A DNA stretch of 64,000 bases from Gammaproteobacteria bacterium Gsub. Lineage in GTDB: Bacteria > Pseudomonadota > Gammaproteobacteria > PS1 > Pseudothioglobaceae. Below the pieces are notes generated by a model, which did not search any database, was not told the DNA's origin, and saw only the letters and a program-made list of their open reading frames with translations. This document shows positions 37,636 through 47,612 of the stretch, piece by piece (position 1 is the stretch's first letter; each line of letters begins with the position of its first letter). The stretch lies in NCBI GenBank assembly GCA_002007405.1, contig JYIN01000014.1:31472-95471 (forward strand), written 5' to 3'. Made by a program: the position numbers and the translations under genes.

Positions 37636-37746
37636 AATTCATACCTCCTTGTCTCGCTTATAAAATGCCATTATATATAGGAAAATCCATGGATTTAGAG
37701 GCATCTAGTTGTCTTTAGCCTGTTAATAATTTGTGCTTGCATTTTA
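37636..37746 (-). promoter_or_regulatory. Promoter and palindromic operator for the argC leader
   Basis: On the minus strand a perfect TATAAT (complement of 37670-37675) is followed by the strong AAGGAGG site. Ten to twenty bases upstream of the -10 lies a perfect 14-bp palindrome AAATCCATGGATTT (37683-37696), placed over the -35 region where a repressor or activator would bind. It does not match the ArgR box consensus well. Confidence 0.5.
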
Positions 37747-39090
37747 TTAATTTAGCATCTTTTCTAAGTAGTGAATATTCACCCCCCCTGTTTGGAATAT
37801 TTTATCGTTCATAATTTTTCTTTGCAGAGGGATGTTGGTTTTGATGCCGTCAATCACCATTTCATCAAGAGCATTTTGCATTTTGATAATCGCACCGATG
37901 CGGGTGTTGGCGAAAGTGATAATCTTACCAATCATTGAGTCGTAGTGTGCAGGCACGGTGTAGCCATTGTAGATGTGTGAATCTACACGGACACCTAGAC
38001 CGCCAGCGGCGTGGTATTGGGTTATTTTTCCGGGTGAAGGCATAAAATTATCAGGGTCTTCAGCATTGATACGGCATTCTATTGCGTGGCCCTTAATGCC
38101 AACCTCATCTTGAGTGAATGATAGGTCTTGACCATCAGAGATTAAAATTTGCTCGCGGACAATATCAATGCCTGTTACCATTTCAGTAACTGGGTGCTCC
38201 ACTTGGATGCGAGTGTTCATTTCAATAAAATAAAATTTGCCATCTTCAAACAAAAATTCAAAAGTGCCGACACCGCGGTAGTTAATAGCCTTACAGGCCT
38301 GTGCGCAAACCCTGCCGATTTTATTACGCAGCTTGGGTGTGATGCCCGGCGCGGGCGCTTCTTCCACCATTTTTTGGTGGCGCCTTTGCATTGAACAATC
38401 GCGCTCACCTAGGTGTAGCGTCCTATTGTGTTCGTCTGCCAATATTTGCACCTCAATATGGCGTGGTGTGGTGAGGAATTTTTCCATATACACCTGTGCA
38501 TTACCAAAAAAACTTTTGGCTTCGGTTTTAGTGAGCTCAATAGCATCTAACAAATCGGCTTGTTTTTCAACCACACGCATACCACGCCCACCACCACCAC
38601 CACCAGCTTTAATAATAATTGGAAAGCCGATTTTATTAGCCAAAGTAATATTGGTTTGATCGTTATTACTCAGAGCACCGTCAGATCCTGGCACACAAGG
38701 CACCCCTGATTTTTTCATCACTTTGATGGCGACTACTTTGTCACCCATTGTGCGGATATTTTCGGCGCGCGGACCGATGAAAACAAAGCCACTTTCCTCA
38801 ACACGCTGGGCAAAATTTGCATTTTCAGACAAAAAACCATAACCGGGATGAATGGCATCTGCGTGGGTAACTTCAGCGGCACTAATCAGTGCAGGAATAT
38901 TTAAGTAGCTGTTTTTAGAGGCGGGTGCACCGATACAAACCGCCTCATCAGCTAAACGCACATGTTTTAAATCTTTATCTACAGTTGAATACACCGCAAC
39001 AGTTTTAATCCCAAGCTCTTTGCAAGCGCGCAAAATACGCAGTGCGATTTCACCGCGATTGGCGATTAAGATCTTGTGTATTTTGTTCAT
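37747..39090 (-). CDS. accC: Acetyl-CoA carboxylase, biotin carboxylase subunit
   Basis: AccC carboxylates biotin on AccB, the first step of fatty-acid synthesis. The ATP-grasp protein has [16 protein letters not shown] at the N-terminus, [10 protein letters not shown], the Gly-rich loop [11 protein letters not shown] (residues 161-171), [12 protein letters not shown] and the [14 protein letters not shown] motif with the catalytic Glu/Arg. 447 residues is normal. It overlaps accB by four bases. Confidence 0.98.
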   Translation of the reverse strand: MNKIHKILIANRGEIALRILRACKELGIKTVAVYSTVDKDLKHVRLADEAVCIGAPASKNSYLNIPALISAAEVTHADAIHPGYGFLSENANFAQRVEESGFVFIGPRAENIRTMGDKVVAIKVMKKSGVPCVPGSDGALSNNDQTNITLANKIGFPIIIKAGGGGGGRGMRVVEKQADLLDAIELTKTEAKSFFGNAQVYMEKFLTTPRHIEVQILADEHNRTLHLGERDCSMQRRHQKMVEEAPAPGITPKLRNKIGRVCAQACKAINYRGVGTFEFLFEDGKFYFIEMNTRIQVEHPVTEMVTGIDIVREQILISDGQDLSFTQDEVGIKGHAIECRINAEDPDNFMPSPGKITQYHAAGGLGVRVDSHIYNGYTVPAHYDSMIGKIITFANTRIGAIIKMQNALDEMVIDGIKTNIPLQRKIMNDKIFQTGGVNIHYLEKMLN

Positions 39091-39524
39091 TGGATGGCGA
39101 TTAAGGCTTGCCCAAACTCGACCGCGTCGCCATCGCTACATAAAATCTCAGTGACTACCCCTGCTTGATCCGCCTCAATTTTATTCATGATTTTCATCGC
39201 TTCAATAATGCAAATAGTGTCTCCTTGATTGATTCGTTGCCCAACTTTAACAAAAGCCTCAGAGGTTGGCGATGCGCAACTGTAAAAAGTCCCCACCATT
39301 GGGGAAGTAATGAGGTGTTTTTGGGTTGCGTGTTCTTGCGTTTCTATCGTTGGCACCGATGTAGTGGTTGGGACGGATACTGGTCCTGCTGTGGGCGTTG
39401 TAGCCAAAGGCGTATTGCTATGGCGTGCGATACGCACCGATTCTTCACCTTCGTGAATTTCAATCTCGTTCATGCCAGATTGTTCTATCAATTCTATTAG
39501 TTTTTTTACTTTACGAATATCCAT
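39087..39524 (-). CDS. accB: Acetyl-CoA carboxylase, biotin carboxyl carrier protein
   Basis: AccB carries biotin on the Lys of EAMKIMN (Lys111). The N-terminal helix [20 protein letters not shown] and a Thr/Pro-rich linker (about 37-65) precede the biotinyl domain with its protruding thumb region [14 protein letters not shown]. 145 residues. Middle gene of aroQ-accB-accC, a widespread gammaproteobacterial order. Confidence 0.96.
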   Translation of the reverse strand: MDIRKVKKLIELIEQSGMNEIEIHEGEESVRIARHSNTPLATTPTAGPVSVPTTTSVPTIETQEHATQKHLITSPMVGTFYSCASPTSEAFVKVGQRINQGDTICIIEAMKIMNKIEADQAGVVTEILCSDGDAVEFGQALIAIQ

Positions 39525-39526
39525 AT

Positions 39527-39970
39527 CTACTCCCCTTTAATGTGTTTAGTTGCCGCATTCATTGCAAATTCGTAGCCTTGCGCACCAAAGCCAGAGATGA
39601 TCCCACACGCAATATCCGAAAAATAAGACTGCTTGCGAAAGTCCTCGCGCTGATAGATATTAGACAAATGCACTTCAACAAATGGAATATCAACTGTAAG
39701 CAAGGCATCACGCAGGGCAACAGAAGTATGTGTAAATGCTGCAGGGTTGATAATAATGTAGCCCACACCTCGTGCATGTGCTTGGTGAATGTTCTCAATT
39801 AGTCCCGCCTCAGAATTGTCTTGGTGGTGCTGTAAGGTTAAACCTGATTGATTGGCAAGGGTTTTGAGCCTACTTACAATCTCGTCAAGCGTTTTTGTGC
39901 CGTAATGTGCACGCTCACGCGTGCCTAACATGTTGAGGTTTGGACCATTAAGTAATAAAATATCCAACAT
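39527..39970 (-). CDS. aroQ: 3-dehydroquinate dehydratase, type II
   Basis: AroQ dehydrates 3-dehydroquinate in the shikimate pathway. [15 protein letters not shown] near the start, [35 protein letters not shown] with the catalytic His region, and [14 protein letters not shown] are the type II motifs. The frame opens six codons earlier (39988), but ATG 39970 is the family start. First gene of the aroQ-accB-accC operon. Confidence 0.95.
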   Translation of the reverse strand: MLDILLLNGPNLNMLGTRERAHYGTKTLDEIVSRLKTLANQSGLTLQHHQDNSEAGLIENIHQAHARGVGYIIINPAAFTHTSVALRDALLTVDIPFVEVHLSNIYQREDFRKQSYFSDIACGIISGFGAQGYEFAMNAATKHIKGE

Positions 39971-40044
39971 AGTTTCCAGCGTTATCAAAATAGACCGATT
40001 TTACCACCAATATCGTGTATATTAGAGAGTTTTATCTACACTTT

Positions 40045-40065
40045 AACTACAAAAACCTTGTAGTT
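40045..40065 (-). terminator. Possible terminator after dsbD
   Basis: AACTACAA and TTGTAGTT form an eight-base stem with a five-base loop, 17 bases downstream of the dsbD stop and before the aroQ operon. There is no clear T run on the minus strand. Confidence 0.35.
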
Positions 40066-40081
40066 ATGATTTGGTTTTTTA

Positions 40082-41902
40082 TTACACTCCGCCCAAGCGT
40101 TGGAGAAAACCCTGTGCATTGATCTCGCCTATAATCCTTTGTGAATAAGACTCTACGCCATTTTTGAAGAACAAAATTGTGGGCGGACCAATAACCCCAA
40201 GCTGTTTCATTAACGCTTTGTCAATTGCATCATTTTTAGTTACATCAGCCTGAATAGCGACAACATCACGCATGGCATCTAGAACTTTAGGGTTGGAAAA
40301 AACAAAACGCTCTATCTCTTTACATGCAATGCACCAATCAGCATAAAAGTCCAATACTACGATCTTTTTCTCTTGTTCTGCCATAGACAGCACTTGATTT
40401 AAATCACTAAAAGATTTGATGCGTTCAAATTCTACATGTGCCTGAGCAGTTTGTGTGCTACCATAGCCAGACAAAGGGGCCAACATATCACCACCACCAC
40501 GCGCTACCAAACCCCAAAGCAAAATACCATAACCCAGTATCAATAACCCAACAGCCCTAAAAATACGCTCCCACGGCGTTGATTTTTCAGTTTGTGCGTT
40601 GAGCACCCCCATAGCAATTGGTGCAATGCTAAATAATGCCGCCCATAATATAAGTGAAGTTAGTTCTGAGACCACCCTATCAAGCAGATAAATTGCCACT
40701 GCCAGCATTAGGATGCCAAATACCGCTTTAACATTCTCCATCCAGCTCCCCGCTTTGGGTAGTTTGCTAACACCAGCGCCAACTGCAAGTAGTGGCGCAC
40801 CCATGCCTAGACCCATCATCAATAGCGACATACCGCCGAGTAGGGCATCTCCTGTTTGACCAATGTAGATCAATGCACCTGCAAGTGGCGGGGCGACACA
40901 AGGGCCAATAATAAGCGCCGATAAAAAACCCATAATTGCAACGCTAAGCAAATGCCCTCCTTCTTGTTTATTGCTCAAATTTGTGATTTTGTTTTGTATA
41001 TTTGCTGGCAGTTGGATGTCGTAGAATCCAAACATGGAAAATGCCAAAAACACAAAAACCAAGCTAAATAAAACTAATATCCACGGTGTTTGAAATAATA
41101 TTTGTAAGTTTTCTCCAAAATAACCCGCCAGCACACCAGCAATAGCATAAGTAACACTCATGGCAAGTACAAACACCAGCGACATAGCCAGTGCTTTTTT
41201 AGTGCTTACTTCTTTTTTTTGACCAATAATAATGCCCGATAGAATTGGAACCATTGGGAACACACAAGGGGTAAATGACAACAATAAACCAAACCCAAAA
41301 AAACTCATTAGTATCCAAAAAATGTTTTGTTGGAACAATGTGTTTATTTCTCCAGTTTGGTTGGGCGTTGATATGGGTGTTAGGGTAGTTTTTTTTGGTG
41401 TTTTTGCTTCTGTGGCAGGCAATGTTAGCTTCAGTGTTTTTTCTTGTGGTGGGTAGCACACCCCGCCTTCCCAGCATCCTTGATACTTTGCAATAAGAGT
41501 AATGTTTGATGTTTGCACATTTTCAAGCGGGATAGCCACCTCTACCTTATGTTTATGTACCGCAACTTTGCCAAACAAAGGGTCATTTTTGATTTTGCCT
41601 TTTGGGAAGGTAATGGCGCCAGTATCTGCACCTTGAACGGTAATTGAGAATTTATCGTGATAGAGGTAATAGTCAGGATGAATATGCCAAACAGCAGTTA
41701 AGGTTTTGGCATCAGTTACAATAACTGAAAATTTAAAGGCCTTGTCAGGCATCAGCGGACCGTCAGAGTTGGGGGTAATCCTCTCAAACGCTGCTTGCGC
41801 TTGGCTTTTTGCCCGTTCCCAATTATCTACTGGCAGCGGTGTATTTTGCGCTTGGGAGAAATAGGCGGCAAGCAATAAAAAAGACAATAAAAGGCGTTTC
41901 AT
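40082..41902 (-). CDS. dsbD: Thiol:disulfide interchange protein DsbD
   Basis: DsbD moves electrons from cytosolic thioredoxin across the membrane to periplasmic reductases. A signal peptide (MKRLLLSFLLLAAYFSQA) leads to the alpha domain with its Cys pair (CWEGGVCYPP), then eight membrane helices with the transmembrane Cys (FTPCVFPMVP and GPCVAPPLAG), and a C-terminal thioredoxin domain with WCIACKE. The ATG at 41902 has GAGG at the right distance. It is the last gene of a coupled run of thioredoxin, TolC-like and adaptor genes, which is not its usual neighbourhood. Confidence 0.96.
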   Translation of the reverse strand: MKRLLLSFLLLAAYFSQAQNTPLPVDNWERAKSQAQAAFERITPNSDGPLMPDKAFKFSVIVTDAKTLTAVWHIHPDYYLYHDKFSITVQGADTGAITFPKGKIKNDPLFGKVAVHKHKVEVAIPLENVQTSNITLIAKYQGCWEGGVCYPPQEKTLKLTLPATEAKTPKKTTLTPISTPNQTGEINTLFQQNIFWILMSFFGFGLLLSFTPCVFPMVPILSGIIIGQKKEVSTKKALAMSLVFVLAMSVTYAIAGVLAGYFGENLQILFQTPWILVLFSLVFVFLAFSMFGFYDIQLPANIQNKITNLSNKQEGGHLLSVAIMGFLSALIIGPCVAPPLAGALIYIGQTGDALLGGMSLLMMGLGMGAPLLAVGAGVSKLPKAGSWMENVKAVFGILMLAVAIYLLDRVVSELTSLILWAALFSIAPIAMGVLNAQTEKSTPWERIFRAVGLLILGYGILLWGLVARGGGDMLAPLSGYGSTQTAQAHVEFERIKSFSDLNQVLSMAEQEKKIVVLDFYADWCIACKEIERFVFSNPKVLDAMRDVVAIQADVTKNDAIDKALMKQLGVIGPPTILFFKNGVESYSQRIIGEINAQGFLQRLGGV

Positions 41903-41930
41903 CTCAATCCTCAAAATAAATGATTATAAC

Positions 41931-42422
41931 CTATTTGGTTCGACTAACCAATAACAAGGGTTTTGGGTGATGATGATTGGTTATATTTCGTGGCTCGGGC
42001 ATTGCTACGATTTCTAAGTCAAACGGCGCAAGTATTTGGTATTTTTCTAATAATAATTGCTGTTGAGCGATACGCGCTTTTTGTGCCTGCACCGCGTATT
42101 TGGATTGTTTGTAGTCAATTTCTGCTAATTCTAATTCGCGTTTTGAGCGCACCAAGTTATCAAATAATTGCTGTATTTGCCCAAAAGTGTGTTCATCATC
42201 ATCTAACTGTTGTTGTTTAATGGACAGAATCGCTTGCTGTTGTTGTAATTCTGCCCGTGCTAAGCGGGCATCTAATTTGACTAATATATCACCTTTTTTA
42301 AATTTTTGCCCAGGTTTTGCAAGATAGGTAATTTCTGCCGAAACCTGCGGATAAATTGCATATTGTGCGTGTAGTAATGCAGACAAAAACAAGCCGAGCA
42401 ATAATAAAATAGACTTTTTCAT
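41931..42422 (-). CDS. Miniature HlyD/RND-type periplasmic adaptor
   Basis: 163 residues: signal peptide MKKSILLLLGLFLSALLHA, a first half lipoyl-like strand set (YLAKPGQKFKKGDILVKLD), a long Gln/Glu-rich coiled coil (about residues 55-128, around RAELQQQQAILSIKQQQLDD) and a second lipoyl half (ILAPFDLEIVAMPEP). The beta-barrel and membrane-proximal domains of ordinary membrane-fusion proteins are missing, so it is about half the usual length. Its ATG overlaps the TolC-family stop (ATGA). It would link an inner-membrane partner to the TolC-like channel, but no pump gene is in the run. Confidence 0.7.
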   Translation of the reverse strand: MKKSILLLLGLFLSALLHAQYAIYPQVSAEITYLAKPGQKFKKGDILVKLDARLARAELQQQQAILSIKQQQLDDDEHTFGQIQQLFDNLVRSKRELELAEIDYKQSKYAVQAQKARIAQQQLLLEKYQILAPFDLEIVAMPEPRNITNHHHPKPLLLVSRTK

Positions 42423-43639
42423 AAAATATTTCCTTGTGTTAATAAACTCATTTCTTCAATCAACAATGCCAATTTAAACTCGGTCTTGGCTCGTTCTAAG
42501 TCATTTTTAGTTACTAAAACCATGGCGTTGCCAATGTTTCTGGATAACCGCATCTCGTATTCCAAGCTCGCTTTGTCTAAGTTAAATAACAAATATTCTT
42601 GCTCAATTTTGAGTGCTTGATAGTGTTTAGAGGTTGCTTGAAATTTTAACAATAAGTCAAGCATATCTTGTGACAAACGCTCATTTTGTTGCGCAAGTTC
42701 AGTCTGTTTTTGTTGAATCAAAGTCTCTATGGTTTTAATCTCTTGTTCATTTTCCTCGTTGCCAAACGGCAAACTAAGAGCAATACCTGCCCGATAACTA
42801 CCGTTTTTTTCTCTGTCATAAACTTGTTCACCCAGACGCGCAAAACCCTCTAATTTAAATTGCCAAGATTGCTGCTTTTGTTGTTTTTTGTGTTTAAGAC
42901 TGGCAATTTTTAAACGCAAAATTTTTAATACACTGTTGTGTTGTTCAAGGCTTTTTACCCAAGCGTTATCATCTTTGAGTGTATAGCTCAAATATTGCCC
43001 AAGCTGTGGATAATCTAACTCATCTGGCGATTGTGATAAACCTAGCAAATCAGCCAAACGCTGCCTACTGAGTATTTGCTTGGACTCAGATTGTTGTCTT
43101 TTAGCAAGATCTAGTTGAGTTTGTGTTTTTGTCCTACTGAGATCCACTTCCGAGGTCAGCCCAATAGAAAAGTCTTCTTGCGTGTGGTTTTGCCTAACCG
43201 CAGAAAGCGCTAACACCTGGGTTAGGTAATCGTATTCTAAATCAGCCAAAACCCCAGCAAAAAAAGCACGCATTATTTGAATTTTTTGCTCAAGTTTCAA
43301 ATAATCTAGGCGCAGTTTTTCTAATTCTATGTTGCTTTTGCTAAAGTCCAAATCTGCTTGATATTCACTATCAAATAATATTTTTTTAATGTTGAAGTAG
43401 GTCGAGCTATCGTTTTTGCTATCATTATATCGCTCTCTTATCCCAAGTTGGGTGTCTAGACTAAATTGATAATCTTGGCGTATGTCAATATTTTCTTTGC
43501 TTAATTCTGAGTGGATAATGCGTTGTTGCTGTTGGATTGCCTCGTAACTCAATGGTTTGGCGTTTTTAAGGGCTTGCTCTAGCGTTAGTGCCTGTGCAGA
43601 TATTACAAAGCCAGCCAATACCAATCCGATTGCCTTCAT
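42419..43639 (-). CDS. TolC-family outer-membrane protein
   Basis: 406 residues with a signal peptide (MKAIGLVLAGFVISAQA) and the TolC pattern: LTLEQALKNAKPLSYEAIQQ, two long helical repeats with coiled-coil Gln/Lys runs (about 120-200 and 290-390), and a central beta segment with YRAGIALSLPFG. It is shorter than canonical TolC (about 470), closer to efflux-associated relatives. Start and stop both overlap neighbours by four bases (ATGA), so it is made together with the thioredoxin and the adaptor. Confidence 0.8.
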   Translation of the reverse strand: MKAIGLVLAGFVISAQALTLEQALKNAKPLSYEAIQQQQRIIHSELSKENIDIRQDYQFSLDTQLGIRERYNDSKNDSSTYFNIKKILFDSEYQADLDFSKSNIELEKLRLDYLKLEQKIQIMRAFFAGVLADLEYDYLTQVLALSAVRQNHTQEDFSIGLTSEVDLSRTKTQTQLDLAKRQQSESKQILSRQRLADLLGLSQSPDELDYPQLGQYLSYTLKDDNAWVKSLEQHNSVLKILRLKIASLKHKKQQKQQSWQFKLEGFARLGEQVYDREKNGSYRAGIALSLPFGNEENEQEIKTIETLIQQKQTELAQQNERLSQDMLDLLLKFQATSKHYQALKIEQEYLLFNLDKASLEYEMRLSRNIGNAMVLVTKNDLERAKTEFKLALLIEEMSLLTQGNIL

Positions 43640-44133
43640 TTTTGTTTGCGTTTATAGCGCATAAAATTGGTTGTTAAATAGTGTCGGTCTTTGACAAATT
43701 GTCCGAACAACAAAAAATCCTCTTTGGTTAAAAAACCAGTTCTGTAGGCTATCATTTTTCCATTCAGGTCAAAAAATGCTAAAACAGGGGTGGCAAATAC
43801 ATTGTTTTGCTTGCTGGAAAACAAGCGTTGGGTTGTCTCATTACCATTGAAATCTACCATCTCTATTGCTCCTTCGGCATCGACTTCATAATTTAGGAAA
43901 TGTTTTTTGTAAAATTTAATAACCTCAGTTTGGTTTAAAACTTTTCTACGCATTATATGACAAAATGGGCAATCATCTAAATAGAAAAAAATAAAAATAG
44001 CAACCTTGCCCTGCTCTCGGGCATCCGCTAAATTTTCTTGATAATCGTGAAAATTTTCGTCAAAAAAAGTCTCAGAATTTTGTGCGTTAACGGGGTTAAC
44101 CAGAAATATCAATAAAAATAGGATAATTTTCAT
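43636..44133 (-). CDS. Periplasmic thioredoxin-fold protein (SoxW-like)
   Basis: 165 residues with a signal peptide (MKIILFLLIFLVNPVNA). The active-site motif CPFC (Cys55, Cys58) sits in a thioredoxin fold with the cis-Pro loop NVFATPVLAFFD and the strand-helix ending. SoxW-type proteins keep thiosulfate-oxidising Sox proteins reduced and receive electrons from a CcdA/DsbD-type transporter; the presence of dsbD as the last gene of this run supports a redox partnership. First gene of the run, coupled to the TolC-like gene by ATGA. Confidence 0.75.
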   Translation of the reverse strand: MKIILFLLIFLVNPVNAQNSETFFDENFHDYQENLADAREQGKVAIFIFFYLDDCPFCHIMRRKVLNQTEVIKFYKKHFLNYEVDAEGAIEMVDFNGNETTQRLFSSKQNNVFATPVLAFFDLNGKMIAYRTGFLTKEDFLLFGQFVKDRHYLTTNFMRYKRKQK

Positions 44134-44286
44134 AATACTGTTATTTACAATAAACCTTACTATATGCTACTCTATTTGAGGTGTTTTAACAACTGCTCTA
44201 GCATTGGGGGCTTATAAAATAAAGACTTTCTGGTGTATTATTTGCCAATATTTTTTGTTAAACTTAGGTTTTCTGTGGCTAGTTTT

Positions 44287-44829
44287 TTATTGGGACACAA
44301 CCACCATAGCCGGGCGCACTAAACGCTCGTTTAGGGTAAAGCCAACCTGCACCACTTCTAAGATATAATTAGAGTTCTTATCAGGGACCGACATCATCGT
44401 AACTGCCTCGTGCAGTTCTGGATTGAAAGACTCGTCTTTTGGGTTGATGGTTTTGACCCCAAATTTTTCTAAGGTTGATGAAAAAACTTTATCAGTCATT
44501 TTTAAACCTTCAATGATACTCTCAATACTGGCGTTATCTCCTTGGGCAGTTTTTAAACCCATATTGAGTGAATCTTTAACTTCAAGCAATGCTTTAACAA
44601 AGCCATCTAAGGCAAATTTATGGGCATTTTCCAAATCTTTAGCATTGCGGCGCTTGAGGTTTTCCATTTCTGCTTGTGACCTGAGTAATTTATCCCAGTT
44701 GCTTTTGGCAGATTGTTGTGCTTGGGCTAATTGCGCTTCTAAATCACTCCATTCTTCTGGTGATTTAGATTCGGTCTTTTTATCTTTGGCTGTTTTTAGT
44801 TTTTTTTTCTGTGTTTGTTTTTTTGTCAT
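44287..44829 (-). CDS. grpE: Nucleotide exchange factor GrpE
   Basis: GrpE releases ADP from DnaK. The long N-terminal coiled coil ([20 protein letters not shown]) is followed by the conserved helix [20 protein letters not shown] and the beta-wing region with FNPELHEAV and [16 protein letters not shown]. The frame opens at a TTG (44841), but ATG 44829 is preferred. dnaK is not in the window. Confidence 0.93.
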   Translation of the reverse strand: MTKKQTQKKKLKTAKDKKTESKSPEEWSDLEAQLAQAQQSAKSNWDKLLRSQAEMENLKRRNAKDLENAHKFALDGFVKALLEVKDSLNMGLKTAQGDNASIESIIEGLKMTDKVFSSTLEKFGVKTINPKDESFNPELHEAVTMMSVPDKNSNYILEVVQVGFTLNERLVRPAMVVVSQ

Positions 44830-44909
44830 TTTAAGGTCCAACTCATGTATATTTATCGTTGTTATCTATTGGTCATTTTAAAAGAATTCAACACCTATGA
44901 TTAACAAAT

Positions 44910-45731
44910 ATGTTTAATACCATCGGCATCATCACCAAGCCCCGCGACTCAGTTAGCGAAAGTAGTGCGCACGAGATGAGAGTATTTCTTGAAAATCAGG
45001 GTGTGAGTGTGGTTTTTGATGTTAAAGAAATTGCTCGTCAGGCAGACCTCATTATTGTCGCTGGTGGTGATGGTACACTGCTCAGTACTGCACGAGTATT
45101 TGTGGATAATAACATCCCAATTTTAGGGGTTAATTTAGGGCGTTTGGGGTTTTTAGCAGATATTTCAGTGGACGGCATGCTTGGTGTTATTGAGCAAGTA
45201 TTAGAGGGTAGATTTACCAAAGAAGAGCGCTGCTTACTGTCTTGTCAAATAGCGCAAGAGGGCAAGGTTTTAAACCAATGGTTAGCGCTCAATGATGTGG
45301 TTGTGCACCGCAGAGAAACCCTTAGAATGATTGAGTTTGATGTGTTTATCAATGACAAGTTTGTCAATAATCAGCGCGCCGATGGTTTGGTTATTACCAC
45401 ACCAACAGGCTCAACTGCCTATGCGCTGTCTAGTGGGGGACCAATTATGCATCCAGGTGTCAATGCCATTGGCTTGGTATCAATTTGCCCACACACCATG
45501 AGTCATCGTCCGCTACTGGTGCCGGGTGAGAGCGAAGTGGTGGTGCGGGTTAAAAAATCTGAAGAAGGGGCAAGCGTTAGTTTTGATGGGCAAAGTTCGG
45601 TGCCGATTGTCTCAGGGCAGGATATATGTGTGCATCAGCACGACAGTTTTGTTCATTTGTTGCACCCCAAAAATTATGATTATTTTGAAATTATTCGCTC
45701 AAAATTACACTGGAGTGCGGGACCGCCATAA
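44910..45731 (+). CDS. nadK: NAD kinase
   Basis: NadK phosphorylates NAD to NADP. The GGDGT motif is at residues 52-56, NLGRLGFLADIS follows, and TPTGSTAYALSSGGPI is the family's substrate loop. 273 residues is slightly short, as in many gammaproteobacteria. It is followed by recN after six bases, the typical nadK-recN order. Confidence 0.95.
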   Translation: MFNTIGIITKPRDSVSESSAHEMRVFLENQGVSVVFDVKEIARQADLIIVAGGDGTLLSTARVFVDNNIPILGVNLGRLGFLADISVDGMLGVIEQVLEGRFTKEERCLLSCQIAQEGKVLNQWLALNDVVVHRRETLRMIEFDVFINDKFVNNQRADGLVITTPTGSTAYALSSGGPIMHPGVNAIGLVSICPHTMSHRPLLVPGESEVVVRVKKSEEGASVSFDGQSSVPIVSGQDICVHQHDSFVHLLHPKNYDYFEIIRSKLHWSAGPP

Positions 45732-45737
45732 TTAACC

Positions 45738-47399
45738 ATGTTGCTACAATTAATGGTAAAAGATCTAGCAATTGTTGAAGAATTAGCATTGTCTTTTTCC
45801 TCAGGCATGACCACAGTAACAGGAGAAACTGGCGCAGGAAAGTCGATTATTCTGCAAGCGTTGAGCTTGGCACTAGGCACAAGGGCCGATTCTAGTTTTG
45901 TTCGCCATGGTAAAGACAGGGCTGATATTAGTGTTGTGTTTGCTGTTGAAGACAATCAAACGGTGCAAAATTTTTTGCAAAAATACTTTCTAGAAGATGG
46001 AGGTGAGTGTGTATTGCGTCGTGTAATTAATGCCGATGGTAAATCAAAGGCATTTATCAATAATACCAGTGTGCCGCTTTCGGTGGTTCGCAGTCTGGGG
46101 GACCTGCTCATTGATATGCACGGCCAAAACGAGCACCAACTGCTACTACGCCCCGAGCAGCAACTGATTTTGTTAGATAATTATGCCCAACTCAATGCTC
46201 ATAAATTCCAATTAAATACACAGGTTACAGCCTATAAAACTCTAAAAACCAAGATTGAGGACCTACATAACAGTCAAACACTTGCTCAGCAACAAAAAGA
46301 ATTATATACACATCAGTTAAACGAGATGGTTGATGCACAACTCAACCAGGATGAACTCAACAATATTGAGAAAGATTTTAAGGTGCGCGCCAACGCACAG
46401 ATGCTGATTGAAAAAACTACCAGTGTGCTCAATCAATTAGAAAGCGAATCAGGTGTGAATGCTGAACTGTTAAGCCTAAGTCAGCACTTGTCTCAAGCAC
46501 TGGCAATGGACGATAAACTTGCAAATAGTTTTGAGCTGTTGGGTTCAGCACAATTACAAACCCAAGAGGTGATTTATGAGCTAAACAATTATCTTAGTAA
46601 TTTGTCAATTGATGAAGAATCCATATCTTTTATGGAGACCAGAATTTCACAGTTACACGAACTCAGCAGAAAACATAATTGTCAAATTCCAGATTTACTT
46701 AGCGTACAGGAAAGGATTGAACAACAACTTAGTGACATTGATTCCAACAACACAACAATTGAACAAATGTCTGAACAGCTGTTGGTGATTAAGCAACAAT
46801 ACAAAACCCAGACTGCAAAATTATCTAAAATCAGGGAAGATAAAGCCAAGCAACTTTCTAAATTAGTAACCGATACTCTGCAAGTATTAGGCATGTCCGG
46901 TAGCGAGTTTATGATTGATTTACCGAAAAAAACCCATGGCGTACATTTGAACGGTGCAGAATCAGTAGATTTTTTGGTCAAAACCAATCGTGGGCAGGAT
47001 TTTAAATTACTAAAAAAAATCGCCTCTGGTGGCGAACTGTCGCGTATTTCTTTGGCGATTTCGGTGGTCAATAGCAATAGTGACTATACCCCGACCTTGA
47101 TTTTTGATGAGGTTGATATTGGTATCAGTGGTTCTGTAGCAGAAGTGGTAGGCAGAAAACTGCGAGAATTAGCAAAAAACTACCAAGTCATTTGCATCAC
47201 CCATTTGGCACAGGTTGCCGCTTTCGGTTATCAACACCTGCGGGTAAGCAAGGCACAAGGGGATCGCGGTGTGCAAACCACTGTGAAACAACTCAACGCC
47301 ACCGACAGAGTAGATGAAATCGCCCGAATTCTAAGTGGCAGTGCAATTACTGATAAGTCTCGGAAAGCTGCTGCCGAGATGATTGGTTTTAGTAGTTAA
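45738..47399 (+). CDS. recN: DNA repair protein RecN
   Basis: RecN is an SMC-like ATPase that bridges DNA ends at double-strand breaks. Walker A GETGAGKS (residues 29-36), a Gln/Asn-rich coiled-coil middle, the ABC signature SGGELSRISLAI and Walker B LIFDEVDIGISG are present. 553 residues. It shares a transcript with nadK. No LexA box was identified upstream. Confidence 0.95.
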   Translation: MLLQLMVKDLAIVEELALSFSSGMTTVTGETGAGKSIILQALSLALGTRADSSFVRHGKDRADISVVFAVEDNQTVQNFLQKYFLEDGGECVLRRVINADGKSKAFINNTSVPLSVVRSLGDLLIDMHGQNEHQLLLRPEQQLILLDNYAQLNAHKFQLNTQVTAYKTLKTKIEDLHNSQTLAQQQKELYTHQLNEMVDAQLNQDELNNIEKDFKVRANAQMLIEKTTSVLNQLESESGVNAELLSLSQHLSQALAMDDKLANSFELLGSAQLQTQEVIYELNNYLSNLSIDEESISFMETRISQLHELSRKHNCQIPDLLSVQERIEQQLSDIDSNNTTIEQMSEQLLVIKQQYKTQTAKLSKIREDKAKQLSKLVTDTLQVLGMSGSEFMIDLPKKTHGVHLNGAESVDFLVKTNRGQDFKLLKKIASGGELSRISLAISVVNSNSDYTPTLIFDEVDIGISGSVAEVVGRKLRELAKNYQVICITHLAQVAAFGYQHLRVSKAQGDRGVQTTVKQLNATDRVDEIARILSGSAITDKSRKAAAEMIGFSS

Positions 47400-47612
47400 T
47401 TTAGGACCTGTTTTAATGGATTTTTTATGGTAGGATAATTTGTGGTAGGATAACAAGGGTTCGTGACGAGTTGTTTTAGTAGTTTTTCTGTCTTTCGCTT
47501 CCGCTACCTGAGTTTGCTTCGTCCCCAACCTTGTTTAGGGCATTAGGGGCAATAAACACACAAAGAGTATCTTCAAATGCCATGTTTTTTTTGAGCTCTA
47601 TTCCGCCTCTTT

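Noticed and set aside
47400..47612. Direct repeat TGGTAGGATAA (twice) after recN
   Set aside because: Only two short copies; too little to call an element.
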